A stretch of DNA of 64,000 nt from Bifidobacterium pullorum subsp. gallinarum (GTDB lineage: Bacteria > Actinomycetota > Actinomycetes > Actinomycetales > Bifidobacteriaceae): positions 310,001 through 374,000 of the forward strand of contig NZ_JGYX01000002.1 of the NCBI RefSeq assembly GCF_000741215.1, written 5' to 3'. The notes under the pieces were generated by a model, which was not told where the DNA came from, ran no database searches, and was given only the letters and a program-made list of their open reading frames with translations. This document shows, piece after piece, positions 53,031-63,887 of this stretch (position 1 is its first letter; each line of letters begins with the position of its first letter). Both the position numbers and the translations under genes were made by a program.

Positions 53031-54233
53031 TCAGCGCAGGAAGTCAGGGATGTCGAGATCGCTGGGGTCGTTGGACGAGATGACGTCATGCTCGGTCGTC
53101 TCGTCGAAGGACCGCGACGCCGCATCCCCGGTGGACGGCGCGAACGCCGGGGTCGTCTGCTCGGTGACGACCGGGGCCTGCGGCTGCGCAGGCGTAACGG
53201 AGATCGGGGAAGGCTGGGCGGACGCCACAGCCGGCGCCAGCGTGATCTTCTCCTGCGTATCCTGCTTCTTGCTGGCGGAGTCGAAGCCGGCCGCGATGAC
53301 GGTGACCTTGACCTCGTCCCCGTAGGAATCGTCGAGCGCCAAACCCCAGATAATCTGCGCCTCCGGATGGATGGCGTCGCGCACCAGCTGCGTGGCCGCG
53401 GCCGCCTCCTGCAGACCGATGTCGCTCGGGCCTGCGATGTTGATCAGCGCGCCATGAGCGCCCTCGATGCTCTCCTCCAGCAGCGGCGAGCTGATGGCGA
53501 TCTCCGCGGCCTTGGTGGCGCGGTCCTCGCCGCGTGCCGAACCGATGCCGAACAGCGCCGTGCCCGCCCCGCGCAGGATGGCGGTGACATCGGCGAAGTC
53601 CACATGGATGTACGAGTTCAGCGTGATCAGATCCGTGATGCCCTGCACGCCCGCCAGCAACGCGCTGTCCGCGGTCTTGAACGCCTCCACGATGCCGATG
53701 GAGCGATCGGACAGCTCCAGCAGACGGTCGTTCGGGATGACGATCAGCGCATCGACCTCCTTGCGCAGGTTCTCGATGCCGAGCTCCGCCTTGTTGGCAC
53801 GCTGCGGGCCTTCGAACGCAAACGGTCGCGTGACCACGGCGATGGTCAGAGCCCCCTGCTGGTGCGCCGCGCGGGCCACGATCGGGCTGGCGCCGGTACC
53901 GGTGCCGCCGCCCTCGCCGCAGGTGACGAACACCATATCGGCGCCCTTGAGGGCCTCCTCGATATCCGACTGATGGTCCTGGGCGGCCTTCATGCCACGC
54001 TCGGGATCGGCACCGGCGCCGAGTCCACGATTCTGGTTGTCCCCCAAAGAGATCTTCACATCCGCATCGGAACGCAGCAAATCCTTGGCGTCGGTGTTGA
54101 CGGCCACGAATTCCACGTTCTGCAGGCCTTCGGCGATCATGCGATTGACGGCGTTGCCGCCGGCTCCACCGACACCGACGACCTTGATGTTGGTCTTGTC
54201 GTTGAATTCAGTCTGGGCGATCTCGCTCACCAT
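53031..54233 (-). CDS. ftsZ: Cell division GTPase FtsZ
   Basis: Tubulin homologue forming the division ring. The 400-residue product has the N-terminal VVGVGGAGGNAVNRMI, the GTP-binding signature FVTCGEGGGTGTGASPIVA near residue 105, the synergy loop region NSYIHVDFADVTAIL near 210, a Pro/Ala/Thr-rich linker and the conserved terminal peptide DLDIPDFLR that binds SepF. AGGAG precedes the ATG. It is encoded away from the dcw cluster, followed by sepF. A TTGATT and TAGAGT pair 16 bases apart in the upstream gap could be a promoter. Confidence 0.97.
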   Translation of the reverse strand: MVSEIAQTEFNDKTNIKVVGVGGAGGNAVNRMIAEGLQNVEFVAVNTDAKDLLRSDADVKISLGDNQNRGLGAGADPERGMKAAQDHQSDIEEALKGADMVFVTCGEGGGTGTGASPIVARAAHQQGALTIAVVTRPFAFEGPQRANKAELGIENLRKEVDALIVIPNDRLLELSDRSIGIVEAFKTADSALLAGVQGITDLITLNSYIHVDFADVTAILRGAGTALFGIGSARGEDRATKAAEIAISSPLLEESIEGAHGALINIAGPSDIGLQEAAAATQLVRDAIHPEAQIIWGLALDDSYGDEVKVTVIAAGFDSASKKQDTQEKITLAPAVASAQPSPISVTPAQPQAPVVTEQTTPAFAPSTGDAASRSFDETTEHDVISSNDPSDLDIPDFLR

Positions 54234-54357
54234 AGTCTCCTGTCACTCACGGTTACGCATAACTCTATCGCAGTCGGCCTGACAATCAACGCAGATTCTC
54301 AAGCGTGTACCGCTTTTTGACAACTCTTTTGCAGTCCCCGGCGATTCCCGTGCTCCA

Positions 54358-55587
54358 TCAGTAGCTGGCGTCCATCGGATCGTCGCCGAACAGCGCCTCG
54401 CGCTCCTCGTGCGTGGTCGTCCGCGAGTCCAGCCAGCCGTACGGCAGATGCACCTTCTTCTGGAAGCGGACCCGGCCGCGCGGCTTGTCCACCACGCGCT
54501 CCGGATAGGGCGCGTCCTGATCCAGCTGCGCCACCTCGCGCTCCACATCCGCCAGCGATTCGCATTCCATGAACGCCCGACGGGTGGCCCCGCCGACCGG
54601 GAACCCCTTGAGATACCACGCCACATGCTTGCGCAGGTCGTGCACGGCCATCCGCTCGTCACCGTCATAGAACTCGGTCAGCAGCTGCGCATGGCGTACG
54701 ATGATGCGCCCGACCTCACCCAGTGTGGGATTCGTACGCTCCCCGCTGCCGGCGAACGCATGCTTGATGTCGGCGAACAGCCACGGTCGCCCCTGACAGC
54801 CGCGGCCGATGGCCACGCCGGCGCACCCGGTCTGCTCGACCATGGCCAGCGCGTCGTCGGCGCCCCAGATGTCGCCGTTGCCGAACACCGGGATGTCCAG
54901 TTCGCTCACCAGCTCGCCGATCCGGGACCAGTCGGAATGCCCGCCGTAGTATTCGGCGGTGGTCCGGGCGTGCAGGGTCACCGCCTTGCACCCCTCCTCC
55001 TGGGCGATATGGCCGGCCTCGTGGAAGGTCTCGTGGTCGTGGTCGATCCCGACGCGGATCTTGGCGGTCACCGGAATGTTCGCCTCGTCGCAGACGCGTA
55101 CGACCCGCTGGATGATCTCACGGAACAGATCGGTTTTCCACGGCAGGGCGGAACCGCCGCCGCGGCGCGTGACCTTCGGCACCGGACAGCCGAAGTTGAG
55201 GTCCACATGGTCGGCCATGTCCTCGTCCACCACGATGCGCGCCGCCTGCTCCACGATGCCGGGGTTCACCCCGTACAGCTGCAGCGAGCGGATCCTCTCC
55301 CCCGGCGCGAACCGGCACAGCCGCAACGCCTTGGGATTGCGCGCCACCAGCGCACGGGCCGTGATCATCTCGGCCACGTACAGTCCGTCCGGACCGTATT
55401 CCTCGCACAGCACGCGGAACGGCCAGTTGGTCACGCCCGCCATCGGCGAGAGCACCACCGGGGTCTCGACATGCACCGGCCCCAGATCGACCGGGGCGAT
55501 GCGCACGGCGGACGTCGGCTTCGCGTCGGTACGTGGATCGACCGAAACGGTTTCGTCGGCACAATCGATCACGGCTTCCTCTGACAT
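54358..55587 (-). CDS. dusB: tRNA-dihydrouridine synthase (DusB-like)
   Basis: FMN enzyme that reduces specific uridines in the tRNA D-loop. The 409-residue product shows VLSPMAGVTNWPFRVLC (FMN site) near residue 45, VDLNFGCPVPKVTRRGGGSA with catalytic Cys134, AVTLHARTTAEYYGGHSDW near 220 and VFGNGDIWGADDALAMVE. The C-terminus is longer than in E. coli DusB. It precedes ftsZ on the minus strand with a 124-base gap that contains no gene. Confidence 0.93.
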   Translation of the reverse strand: MSEEAVIDCADETVSVDPRTDAKPTSAVRIAPVDLGPVHVETPVVLSPMAGVTNWPFRVLCEEYGPDGLYVAEMITARALVARNPKALRLCRFAPGERIRSLQLYGVNPGIVEQAARIVVDEDMADHVDLNFGCPVPKVTRRGGGSALPWKTDLFREIIQRVVRVCDEANIPVTAKIRVGIDHDHETFHEAGHIAQEEGCKAVTLHARTTAEYYGGHSDWSRIGELVSELDIPVFGNGDIWGADDALAMVEQTGCAGVAIGRGCQGRPWLFADIKHAFAGSGERTNPTLGEVGRIIVRHAQLLTEFYDGDERMAVHDLRKHVAWYLKGFPVGGATRRAFMECESLADVEREVAQLDQDAPYPERVVDKPRGRVRFQKKVHLPYGWLDSRTTTHEEREALFGDDPMDASY

Positions 55588-55685
55588 ATCCGGATTCCCA
55601 TCCCCTTATTCACGGAGACGGGACCCAGACCGGACGCCTGCCGGACTGGATCCCGTCATCTCATTATCGTTCGAACGTGTTCGAC

Positions 55686-57203
<1,518 letters not shown>

Positions 57204-57332
57204 AATGCACCTTCTGGTTTGAACGGTTTGGGGTCTTATCAAAGACCTCAGGATACCGATAGACGCTGACAGCACGGACCGCCGGTTTGATGCCCGGATT
57301 GTCCGCTTGACGGCGTAGCGTCGGAACCGACA

Positions 57333-57415
57333 TGCAGGGGAACCCCGCACGGGGTTGAGATGGGCCACAAGCCCGACCCTTTGAACCTGTTGGTTAAGAC
57401 CATCGTAGGGAGCAG
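57333..57415 (+). promoter_or_regulatory. TPP riboswitch (THI element)
   Basis: The leader of thiM contains the conserved THI-box parts in order: AGGGG with its helix, TTGAGATGGGC (consensus CTGAGA), ACCCTTTGAACCTG, TGGTTAAGACC and the closing GTAGGGAGCAG. It ends directly at the thiM ribosome-binding site, so thiamine pyrophosphate probably blocks translation initiation. The divergent glyS start is 130 bases away. Confidence 0.93.
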
Positions 57416-57417
57416 AT

Positions 57418-58335
57418 ATGAGCATCGACTCGTCCATGGCATCGGCCGTAACATCCACCTCTCAGACCGGCAATCTACCCGCCGGCCATCCGCTGCGCAC
57501 GCGCATTGCGGATGCGGTCCATGCCGTGCGCAGCACCACGCCACTGGCGCAATCGTTCACGAACTTCGTCACCATCAATCTGGTGGCGAACGCGCAGCTG
57601 GCCGCCGGCGGCACCGCCGCGATGAGCTATCTGCCGGACGACGTCCTGGATATCGCGGCCATTTGTGGCGCCACCTACATCAACGTCGGCACACTGCTGC
57701 CGTTCTACAAGGACGCCCTGGCGGACATCGCCCGCGGACTGCACGACCAGGGCAAGCCGTGGGTGCTCGACCCCGTGGCGGCGGGACTGGGCGCCACGCG
57801 CACCGCCATCCTCGAATCGTTCCGCGATGTGCCGCCGACCATCGTCCGCGGCAACGCCAGCGAGATCATCGTGCTCGACCGGATGTGGGGATTGACGGAC
57901 ACGGACGCCGCCGCGGATGACGGGACCCGTCCGGCCGGCGTGGAATCCGTCGACGAGGTGGATTCCGCGATTCCCGCGGCCCGCCGCCTCGCCCGCCACC
58001 TCGCCGCCCATTCGCCCAATGGACAGGGTGCGGTCGCCGTATCCGGCGCCATCGATTTCATCACCGACGGCACGCACGATTACCGGCTGCCCGGCGGCAG
58101 CGCGCTGATGACCAAGATCACCGGCGCCGGCTGCTCGCTCGGCGGCGTGGTCGGCACCTATCTGGCCGTCGCCGACCCGCTGACCGCGGCGATGGCCGCT
58201 TCGCTGCACTTCAACCGCGCCGGCGAGATCGCCGAAGCCGCCGCCCACGGCCCCGGCTCGTTCCAGACCGAATTCCTGGATGCGTTGTGGAACGTGACCG
58301 CCGAACAGATCGCCGACTCCACGATTCTGCAGTGA
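57418..58335 (+). CDS. thiM: Hydroxyethylthiazole kinase ThiM
   Basis: Phosphorylates hydroxyethylthiazole in thiamine salvage. The 305-residue ribokinase-like protein has [20 protein letters not shown] and [10 protein letters not shown] near 45-80, [13 protein letters not shown] near 120, and the anion-hole motif [17 protein letters not shown] near 235 with the conserved Cys. It is the first gene under the TPP riboswitch, whose 3' end overlaps its ribosome-binding site. Confidence 0.95.
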   Translation: MSIDSSMASAVTSTSQTGNLPAGHPLRTRIADAVHAVRSTTPLAQSFTNFVTINLVANAQLAAGGTAAMSYLPDDVLDIAAICGATYINVGTLLPFYKDALADIARGLHDQGKPWVLDPVAAGLGATRTAILESFRDVPPTIVRGNASEIIVLDRMWGLTDTDAAADDGTRPAGVESVDEVDSAIPAARRLARHLAAHSPNGQGAVAVSGAIDFITDGTHDYRLPGGSALMTKITGAGCSLGGVVGTYLAVADPLTAAMAASLHFNRAGEIAEAAAHGPGSFQTEFLDALWNVTAEQIADSTILQ

Positions 58336-58400
58336 AACAGACGGCACAACGACATAGGCCGTTCGATGCAACGGTCCAATCACCACGGAAAGGATCGACG

Positions 58401-60071
58401 ATGAACCGTTCCCCCTACCCCACAATGCGCGACCGCTTCGACCTGCGCGCCTACTTCGTCGTAGGCCCCGATGACACCAAGGGACGTCCGGTGGCCGATG
58501 TCGTCGCCACGGCTCTGCGTGGCGGCGCGACCTTCATCCAGCTGCGCGCCAAGCACGCCGACACCCGCGATCTGACCGCGATGGCCGAGGCGATCGCCGC
58601 CGTCATCGCGCAGGCCGGCAAGGCGGACACCGTGGCGTTCGTCATCGACGACCGCGTCGATGCGGCCTGGCAGTGCCGTGAACTCGGCATCAAGGTCGAC
58701 GGCGTGCACATCGGCCAGGACGATATGGCTCCCGAACAGGCCCGCGCCCTGCTCGGCCCCGACGCCGTCATCGGCCTGTCCGCCGAAACCCTGCCGCACA
58801 TCAAAGCCGCCAACGCGCTGTCCGACGGCACCATCGACTATATCGGCGCGGGACCACTGCACTACACCGCCACCAAGCCGGATGCGGCCGCGGTCGAAGC
58901 GGACGGCACCAAGCACGCGCTCGGCATCGCGGGGGCGCAACTGTTGTGCGAGGCGAGCCGGTATCCGGTAGTGGTCGGCGGCGGCGTGCACGCGGACGAC
59001 GTGCCGGCGTTGGCCCGGACCGCGGCCGCCGGATGGTTCGTGGTCTCGGCGATCGCCGCCGCGGACGATCCGGAACGCGCCACCCGCGAACTGCTCCAGG
59101 CATGGACCGCCGTGCGCGGGGACGCCCGGCACGGCGTTGCGACGTCGGCGGCCTCCCATCCGCAATCGGATGTGGCCGCTCCCCTGCAATGCGGTGCCGC
59201 CATGTTCGACGTCAAGCAACCGCACGGCCTGCCGCCGGTGCTGACGGTCGCCGGATCGGATTCGTCGGGCGGTGCAGGCATTCAGGCCGATCTGAAGACG
59301 ATGCTGGCCAATGGCGTGTTCGGCATGTCCGCCATCACGTCGCTGACGGCGCAGAACACCACCGGCGTGCGCGCCGTGCAGAACGCCGACCCGGCGATCC
59401 TGGCCGACCAGATCGATGCGGTGTTCGAGGACATCCCGCCGATGGCGGTCAAGATCGGCATGGTCTCCAGCGCGGCGCTTATCGAGACGATCGCCGACCG
59501 GCTGACCGCGCATCAGGCGCAGAACATCGTGCTCGACCCGGTGATGGTGGCCACCTCCGGCGCCAAGCTCATCGATGATGACGCCGTCGCCGCGCTCACC
59601 ACACGGCTGTTCCCGCTGGCCACGGTCATCACACCGAACATGCCCGAGACCGAAGCGCTGCTGGAGCAGGCTCTGCAGGAGCGTTCGTCGGCGAATGATG
59701 ACCCTGCCGCTCGACTGCTCAGCGAAGGGATTCGTGCCGAGGCGGATATGGAGACGGCCGGCCGCACACTGGCAGAACACTTCGGATGTGCGGTACTCGT
59801 CAAGGGCGGGCACGGCGTCAAGGACGCGAACGACGTGCTGGTCGAACCCGATGGTGCCGTGACATGGTTCACCAGCCCGCGCATCGACAATCCGAATACG
59901 CACGGTACCGGCTGCACGCTGTCCTCGGCGATCGCCTCCCATCTGGCGCTCGGCGAGACGCTGCCGCAGGCGGTACGCAGCGCCAAGGATTATCTGACCG
60001 GCGCGTTGGCCGAACAGCTCGACCTGGGGCACGGCGCCGGTCCAATGGACCACGCCTGGCGTTGGCGCTGA
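58401..60071 (+). CDS. thiED: Bifunctional thiamine phosphate synthase / hydroxymethylpyrimidine (phosphate) kinase (ThiE-ThiD fusion)
   Basis: 556 residues with two enzymes in one chain. Residues 1 to about 220 are ThiE, joining HMP-PP and thiazole phosphate: ATFIQLRAKHADTRDL, VDGVHIGQDDMAPEQA, IDYIGAGPLHYTATKPDA. After a linker, about 245-556 are ThiD, phosphorylating HMP twice: LTVAGSDSSGGAGIQADLKT, TAQNTTGVRAVQNA, NTHGTGCTLSSAIASHLALG. The start at 58401 (MNRSPYPTM) follows GGAAAGG. It lies 65 bases after thiM and before the thiamine-binding-type gene. Direct coupling of HMP-PP production to its use is a plausible benefit. Confidence 0.94.
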   Translation: MNRSPYPTMRDRFDLRAYFVVGPDDTKGRPVADVVATALRGGATFIQLRAKHADTRDLTAMAEAIAAVIAQAGKADTVAFVIDDRVDAAWQCRELGIKVDGVHIGQDDMAPEQARALLGPDAVIGLSAETLPHIKAANALSDGTIDYIGAGPLHYTATKPDAAAVEADGTKHALGIAGAQLLCEASRYPVVVGGGVHADDVPALARTAAAGWFVVSAIAAADDPERATRELLQAWTAVRGDARHGVATSAASHPQSDVAAPLQCGAAMFDVKQPHGLPPVLTVAGSDSSGGAGIQADLKTMLANGVFGMSAITSLTAQNTTGVRAVQNADPAILADQIDAVFEDIPPMAVKIGMVSSAALIETIADRLTAHQAQNIVLDPVMVATSGAKLIDDDAVAALTTRLFPLATVITPNMPETEALLEQALQERSSANDDPAARLLSEGIRAEADMETAGRTLAEHFGCAVLVKGGHGVKDANDVLVEPDGAVTWFTSPRIDNPNTHGTGCTLSSAIASHLALGETLPQAVRSAKDYLTGALAEQLDLGHGAGPMDHAWRWR

Positions 60072-60100
60072 AGCCGGCACATCAGAAGAAGGAGTTTGAC

Positions 60101-60478
60101 ATGAACGAATCCAAGCAGATCAACCGCAACGCCGTCCGGCAGGAGGTGCCGACCGACCCCGAAACCGGCAAGCCGTATATCAACACGGTGGCGGCCGTGG
60201 CCATCGCCCCCAGCGGCGTGGGCGCGGAGCTCAGCGAATACGTCTCGCAGGCGGTGGCGGTGATCCGCGATTCCGGACTGCCGAACGAGACGAACGCGAT
60301 GTTCACCAACATCGAAGGCGACCTGGACGACGTGCTGCGCGTGGTGCGCGACGCCACGATGAAGCTCGCCGAGCAGGGCTACCGCACCGGCGTGACCTTG
60401 AAGCTCGACATCCGGCCGGGCTTCAGCGGCCAGCTGACCGAGAAATCGAAACTGGTGGACGAGCTCCTGGCCGAGTAG
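60101..60478 (+). CDS. Thiamine-binding-type protein (MTH1187/YkoF-like, DUF77)
   Basis: 125-residue soluble protein with the fold-specific pattern VAAVAIAPSGVGAELSEYVS, VIRDSGLPNE and a closing VTLKLDIRPG segment. MTH1187/YkoF domains bind thiamine or HMP-like ligands and often lie beside thi or HMP-transport genes, which fits its place after thiED. It starts 30 bases after thiED with AGAAGGAG upstream. It may buffer or chaperone a pathway intermediate; no enzyme activity is expected. Confidence 0.85.
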   Translation: MNESKQINRNAVRQEVPTDPETGKPYINTVAAVAIAPSGVGAELSEYVSQAVAVIRDSGLPNETNAMFTNIEGDLDDVLRVVRDATMKLAEQGYRTGVTLKLDIRPGFSGQLTEKSKLVDELLAE

Positions 60479-60518
60479 CCGCCGGCATCCGCCGGGCATG
60501 CACGCTGACATCACAACG

Positions 60519-60568
60519 AAGCGGTCCGCAACGCCACCCACAGCGAGTGGGAGCGTTGCGGACCGCTT
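60519..60568. terminator. Bidirectional terminator between thi and csc genes
   Basis: A perfect 15-base inverted repeat (AAGCGGTCCGCAACG and its complement) encloses a second small stem (CCCAC with GTGGG). It lies 41 bases after the thiamine-binding-type gene and 50 bases beyond the converging cscA stop, so it can end both transcripts. Confidence 0.85.
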
Positions 60569-60617
60569 GCTATGTGCTATGTGATGAGGATTCGCGAAGA
60601 ACGGTCAGGCCAGGCGG

Positions 60618-62168
60618 TCACTCCAAGCCGTTGGACTTCAGGTGGTGCAGGGTCACACCCGTGGCCTTGAGCGAGCCGGACTCGCTGATCAGCTTGACCG
60701 CACGCGGGCCTTCGGTCGGGAAGTCGTAGGAGCTCAGCACCTGATGGCCGTCGTTGACATAGACCTCCACCGAACCGCGGTCCACGAACACCCGCAACGT
60801 GAGCGTGTCAGCCGCCAGTTCCGCAGCGTCCAGCGGGGCGGCGCGGTAGCCGCCGTCGGTGCCGTGTCCGGCCTGGCGGTCGAGCACCACGCGGCCGAGC
60901 TGCGCGTCATACGCCACGTAGACGTATCCGCCATCCTCGGTGGCGTGCACCTTGAGCCCGCAGCGTTCCGCGGTGGTGGCCTTCAGGTCGATCGCCATCT
61001 CGATCTCCACGGCCTCGGCGTCGTCGCTGAGCACGCGTTCCTCACCGGCGGACAGATCGATCGCACCGTGGTCGTACGTGTCCTCGCGCAGGCCCGCCAG
61101 TTCGGGCACCGGCACGGTGTGCACGTCGCCGTCCTCGCCGAGGAACACCTCGCGCGGCAGGGTCAGCTGGCCGCACCAGCCGTCGTCGGCCATCGCGTAC
61201 TTGTAGTCGAACGGGCTCATCCAGCCGTACATGATGCGCCGGCCGTCCTCGGTGTCGAAGGACTGCGGAGCGTAGTAGTTGTGGCCCCAGTCCCACAGGC
61301 GGAATTCGGTTTCGGGCTGGAACCGGCCGCCCGGCTCCCAGGAGCCGATCATGTAGCCGGCGTTGTTCTGGTTGCGGTTCATGAACCCGTTCGGCTTGGA
61401 ACCCATGGCGGAGAAGCAGATGATCCACTTCTCGTTGCCGTCCTTGTCCTTGAGCGGGAAGAAGTCGGGACATTCGAGCATGAACACGTTCGGATCGGGA
61501 TGTTCGAACAGCACGGTCTTGAACGTCCACTCGACCATGTCCTCGGAGGTGTACAGCCACATCTGGCCGCGCTGGTCGGCGGAGGAGACGCCGTGGATCA
61601 TGTACCAGGTATCGCCGGTCTTCCAGACCTTCGGGTCGCGGAAGTGCCAGTGGACCTTCTCGCGCGGGCAGTCGACAACCATGCCGAGCTTGGTGACATG
61701 CGTGATCTCGTCATCGTCCGGCACGGCCATCAGCTGCACCTGCCATTCGCCGCCGGTGTTGTCCACGCCGTTGGCCCAGCGGTGGCCGGTGTAGTAGAAG
61801 CGGAGCTTGCCGTCGTCGCCGATGACGGCCGAGCCGGAGAACACGCCGTTCTTCTCCTGTTCGAGGCTCGGCGCCATCGTGATCGGTTCGCGGCGCCACG
61901 TGACCATGTCCTCGCTGGAGACATGTCCCCAGTGCATCGGGCCCCATGCGGTGCCGTACGGGTGCAGTTGGTAGAAGACGTGCCAGCGGCCCTTGTAGTA
62001 GCACAGGCCGTTCGGGTCGTTAATCCAGCCGCCGTTGGAGGCGATGTGGAATTTGGGGTACCAGCGGTCGTTGCGCGACGCCGCCAGTTTGGCCACGCCG
62101 AGTTCGGCCTTGGCCAGTTCGGCGTCGTGGTCTGCGATCGGGGTGAGGGTAGGAGTGAAGTCACTCAT
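60618..62168 (-). CDS. cscA: Glycoside hydrolase family 32 beta-fructofuranosidase (sucrose hydrolase)
   Basis: Cleaves sucrose or short fructo-oligosaccharides. The 516-residue product lacks a signal peptide, so it acts inside the cell. GH32 catalytic motifs are complete: WINDPNG (48-54, nucleophile Asp51), FRDPK (176-180, transition-state Asp) and MLECPDFF (acid/base Glu232). A beta-sandwich C-terminal domain follows (RVFVDRGSVEVYVNDGHQVL). It follows the cscB symporter in the same direction, with a strong hairpin in the 106-base gap that may lower or uncouple its expression. Confidence 0.95.
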   Translation of the reverse strand: MSDFTPTLTPIADHDAELAKAELGVAKLAASRNDRWYPKFHIASNGGWINDPNGLCYYKGRWHVFYQLHPYGTAWGPMHWGHVSSEDMVTWRREPITMAPSLEQEKNGVFSGSAVIGDDGKLRFYYTGHRWANGVDNTGGEWQVQLMAVPDDDEITHVTKLGMVVDCPREKVHWHFRDPKVWKTGDTWYMIHGVSSADQRGQMWLYTSEDMVEWTFKTVLFEHPDPNVFMLECPDFFPLKDKDGNEKWIICFSAMGSKPNGFMNRNQNNAGYMIGSWEPGGRFQPETEFRLWDWGHNYYAPQSFDTEDGRRIMYGWMSPFDYKYAMADDGWCGQLTLPREVFLGEDGDVHTVPVPELAGLREDTYDHGAIDLSAGEERVLSDDAEAVEIEMAIDLKATTAERCGLKVHATEDGGYVYVAYDAQLGRVVLDRQAGHGTDGGYRAAPLDAAELAADTLTLRVFVDRGSVEVYVNDGHQVLSSYDFPTEGPRAVKLISESGSLKATGVTLHHLKSNGLE

Positions 62169-62231
62169 CGTTGCGTGCCTTTCTGATTACTTGGTGATGT
62201 TCGATGGTTGCGCTACGGAAGAGCGGGAGGA

Positions 62232-62268
62232 GGCGGGGCGGCCGGACCGTCGGCTCGGCCGCCCCGCC
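62232..62268 (-). terminator. Strong GC hairpin between cscB and cscA
   Basis: A perfect 13-base inverted repeat (GGCGGGGCGGCCG and its complement) with an 11-base loop, 7 bases after the cscB stop. It may be a partial terminator or an mRNA-stabilising element that sets the ratio of symporter to hydrolase. Confidence 0.7.
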
Positions 62269-62274
62269 GCATCG

Positions 62275-63591
62275 TCAGGCCTTGGCGGCTTCCATGGCCT
62301 TGAGCTGCTTGTCGGTGTAGAACGGATCGCCGCCGACTTCCTGGTCGTCCTTCTTGATGACGAAGAAGCCGTAGATCAGTGCGACGAGCACGATTGCGGA
62401 GATCGTGAAGAAGGTCGGGCGGTCGCCCATCGCGTCATGCAGGGCGCCCAGCGGCACGGACAGCACCACCTGGCCGACCTGGGAGGCGATCTGGAAGCCC
62501 ACCATGTACAGCGTGGCGGAGAGCTTGGTGTCGAAGTGCAGCGTGAAGTAGCGGAATGCCGGCAGGCAGAACAGCGGCACCTCGATGGAGTGGAACAGCT
62601 TGACGATCGACACGGAGATCGGGTCGTGGAACGCGCCGCACAGGCCGATGCGGGCGCACATCACGAACGCGCCGAGCAGCAGGGAGTTGCGCACGCCGAT
62701 CTTGCGCATGATGATCGGGACCACGCCCATCATGGCGGACTCGAGGAAGACCTGGAAGCCGTTGAGCGTGCCGTAGGTGGCGTCGCCGATCTCGGTGGTC
62801 GGGAACAGGCTGGAGTAGTAGGTCGGGAACATCTGCTGGTCGAACACGGTGTAGAACGTGTTCGTGAAGATCATGAAGACGATGAGCACCCACAGGGTCG
62901 GCATGCCGAGGACGGAGACCATCTCCTTGAGCGTCGGGTTGGTGCGCTCGGTGGAGTCGGCTTCCTTCTTGAGTTCGGCCTTCTGCTCGGCGGGTACCCA
63001 GAACAGGTAGACGAGCAGCATGCCCAGGCCGCAGGCGGAACCGATCCAGAAGTTGATCAGCGGGTTGATGTTGAAGGTGTGGCCGGCGATGAGGGCCACG
63101 ATGGCGTAGCCGAAGGAGCCCCAGGCGCGGGACTGGCCGTATTCGAAGCCGAACTTGCGGCTGTAGCGTTCGGTGAGCGCCTCGACCAGCGAGCAGCCGG
63201 ACATGAAGCCCGCGGACAGCACGATGGAGCCGAGCAGCACACCTAGGAAGCGGGTGGTGCCGCCGGCGGTGAGCATCGGGGCGTAGATGAACTGGGCGAA
63301 CGGGCCGACCAGCGCGGCGATGACCGAAACCGCGATGACGAGCTTGCGCTTGATGCCCAGCTGGTCCTGGATCACGCCGTAGACGAACATGATGATCAGC
63401 GTGGCCAGCGAGTTGATGGAGTAGATCTGCCCCTGTTCGGCGGCCGTCATGCCCAAACCCTTATCCGGGTCCAGCAGCCACCTGGAGAAGAACGACCACC
63501 AGATGCCCCACGAGCAGAAGAACATGAAGATGCCGAAGGAGCTCTGCAGATACGACGGGTTGCGCCATGCAGACCTTGATGCACTTGCCAT
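62275..63591 (-). CDS. cscB: Sucrose:proton symporter, OHS family MFS (CscB-like)
   Basis: 438-residue transporter with twelve hydrophobic segments. It belongs to the LacY/CscB (oligosaccharide:H+ symporter) family: FGIFMFFCSWGIWWSFFSRW in helix 1, GQIYSINSLATLIIMFVYG, and an EYGQSRAWGSFGYAIVAL segment with the family's RAWGS motif. Sucrose or other fructosides are the likely substrate because a GH32 hydrolase follows and a LacI-type regulator precedes. No phosphotransferase genes are present here. Confidence 0.93.
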   Translation of the reverse strand: MASASRSAWRNPSYLQSSFGIFMFFCSWGIWWSFFSRWLLDPDKGLGMTAAEQGQIYSINSLATLIIMFVYGVIQDQLGIKRKLVIAVSVIAALVGPFAQFIYAPMLTAGGTTRFLGVLLGSIVLSAGFMSGCSLVEALTERYSRKFGFEYGQSRAWGSFGYAIVALIAGHTFNINPLINFWIGSACGLGMLLVYLFWVPAEQKAELKKEADSTERTNPTLKEMVSVLGMPTLWVLIVFMIFTNTFYTVFDQQMFPTYYSSLFPTTEIGDATYGTLNGFQVFLESAMMGVVPIIMRKIGVRNSLLLGAFVMCARIGLCGAFHDPISVSIVKLFHSIEVPLFCLPAFRYFTLHFDTKLSATLYMVGFQIASQVGQVVLSVPLGALHDAMGDRPTFFTISAIVLVALIYGFFVIKKDDQEVGGDPFYTDKQLKAMEAAKA

Positions 63592-63725
63592 GTGTGTCTC
63601 TTTTCTCTTTCGACGGACGCTGCCGTGCGACCGCCGCTGCCATTGCCTTGATATTCGATTGTGCCGCGGACGCGGCGGATCTCTGTCCGGCTGCCGTGCC
63701 GTCCGGGGACCGTGATGCCATCATA

Positions 63726-63790
63726 AAACGTCAATCGTTTTACGTCAAACGATTTACATTTGCCGTGCACCATACGAACATTAAACGATT
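63726..63790. promoter_or_regulatory. LacI-type operators upstream of cscB
   Basis: AATCGTTT at 63733-63740 and AAACGATT at 63747-63754 form a perfect inverted repeat with a 6-base spacer. A third AAACGATT is at 63783-63790, and AAACG with CGTTT at 63726-63740 gives an overlapping palindrome. All lie 135-200 bases before cscB and just after the regulator gene end, as expected for a local repressor. The rest of the 296-base gap shows no gene. Confidence 0.65.
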
Positions 63791-63887
63791 GAAATAGCGC
63801 CGTTATTGGATTCCATGCCTACTGCACACCGGCGTGTCGCATCCAATATGTCGACCACACTACACGCAACCGCCGCACACAGTACGC

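Noticed and set aside
63807..63846. TTGGAT / ATCCAA inverted pair downstream of the LacI-type gene
   Set aside because: Six-base arms with a long loop; too weak to call a terminator.
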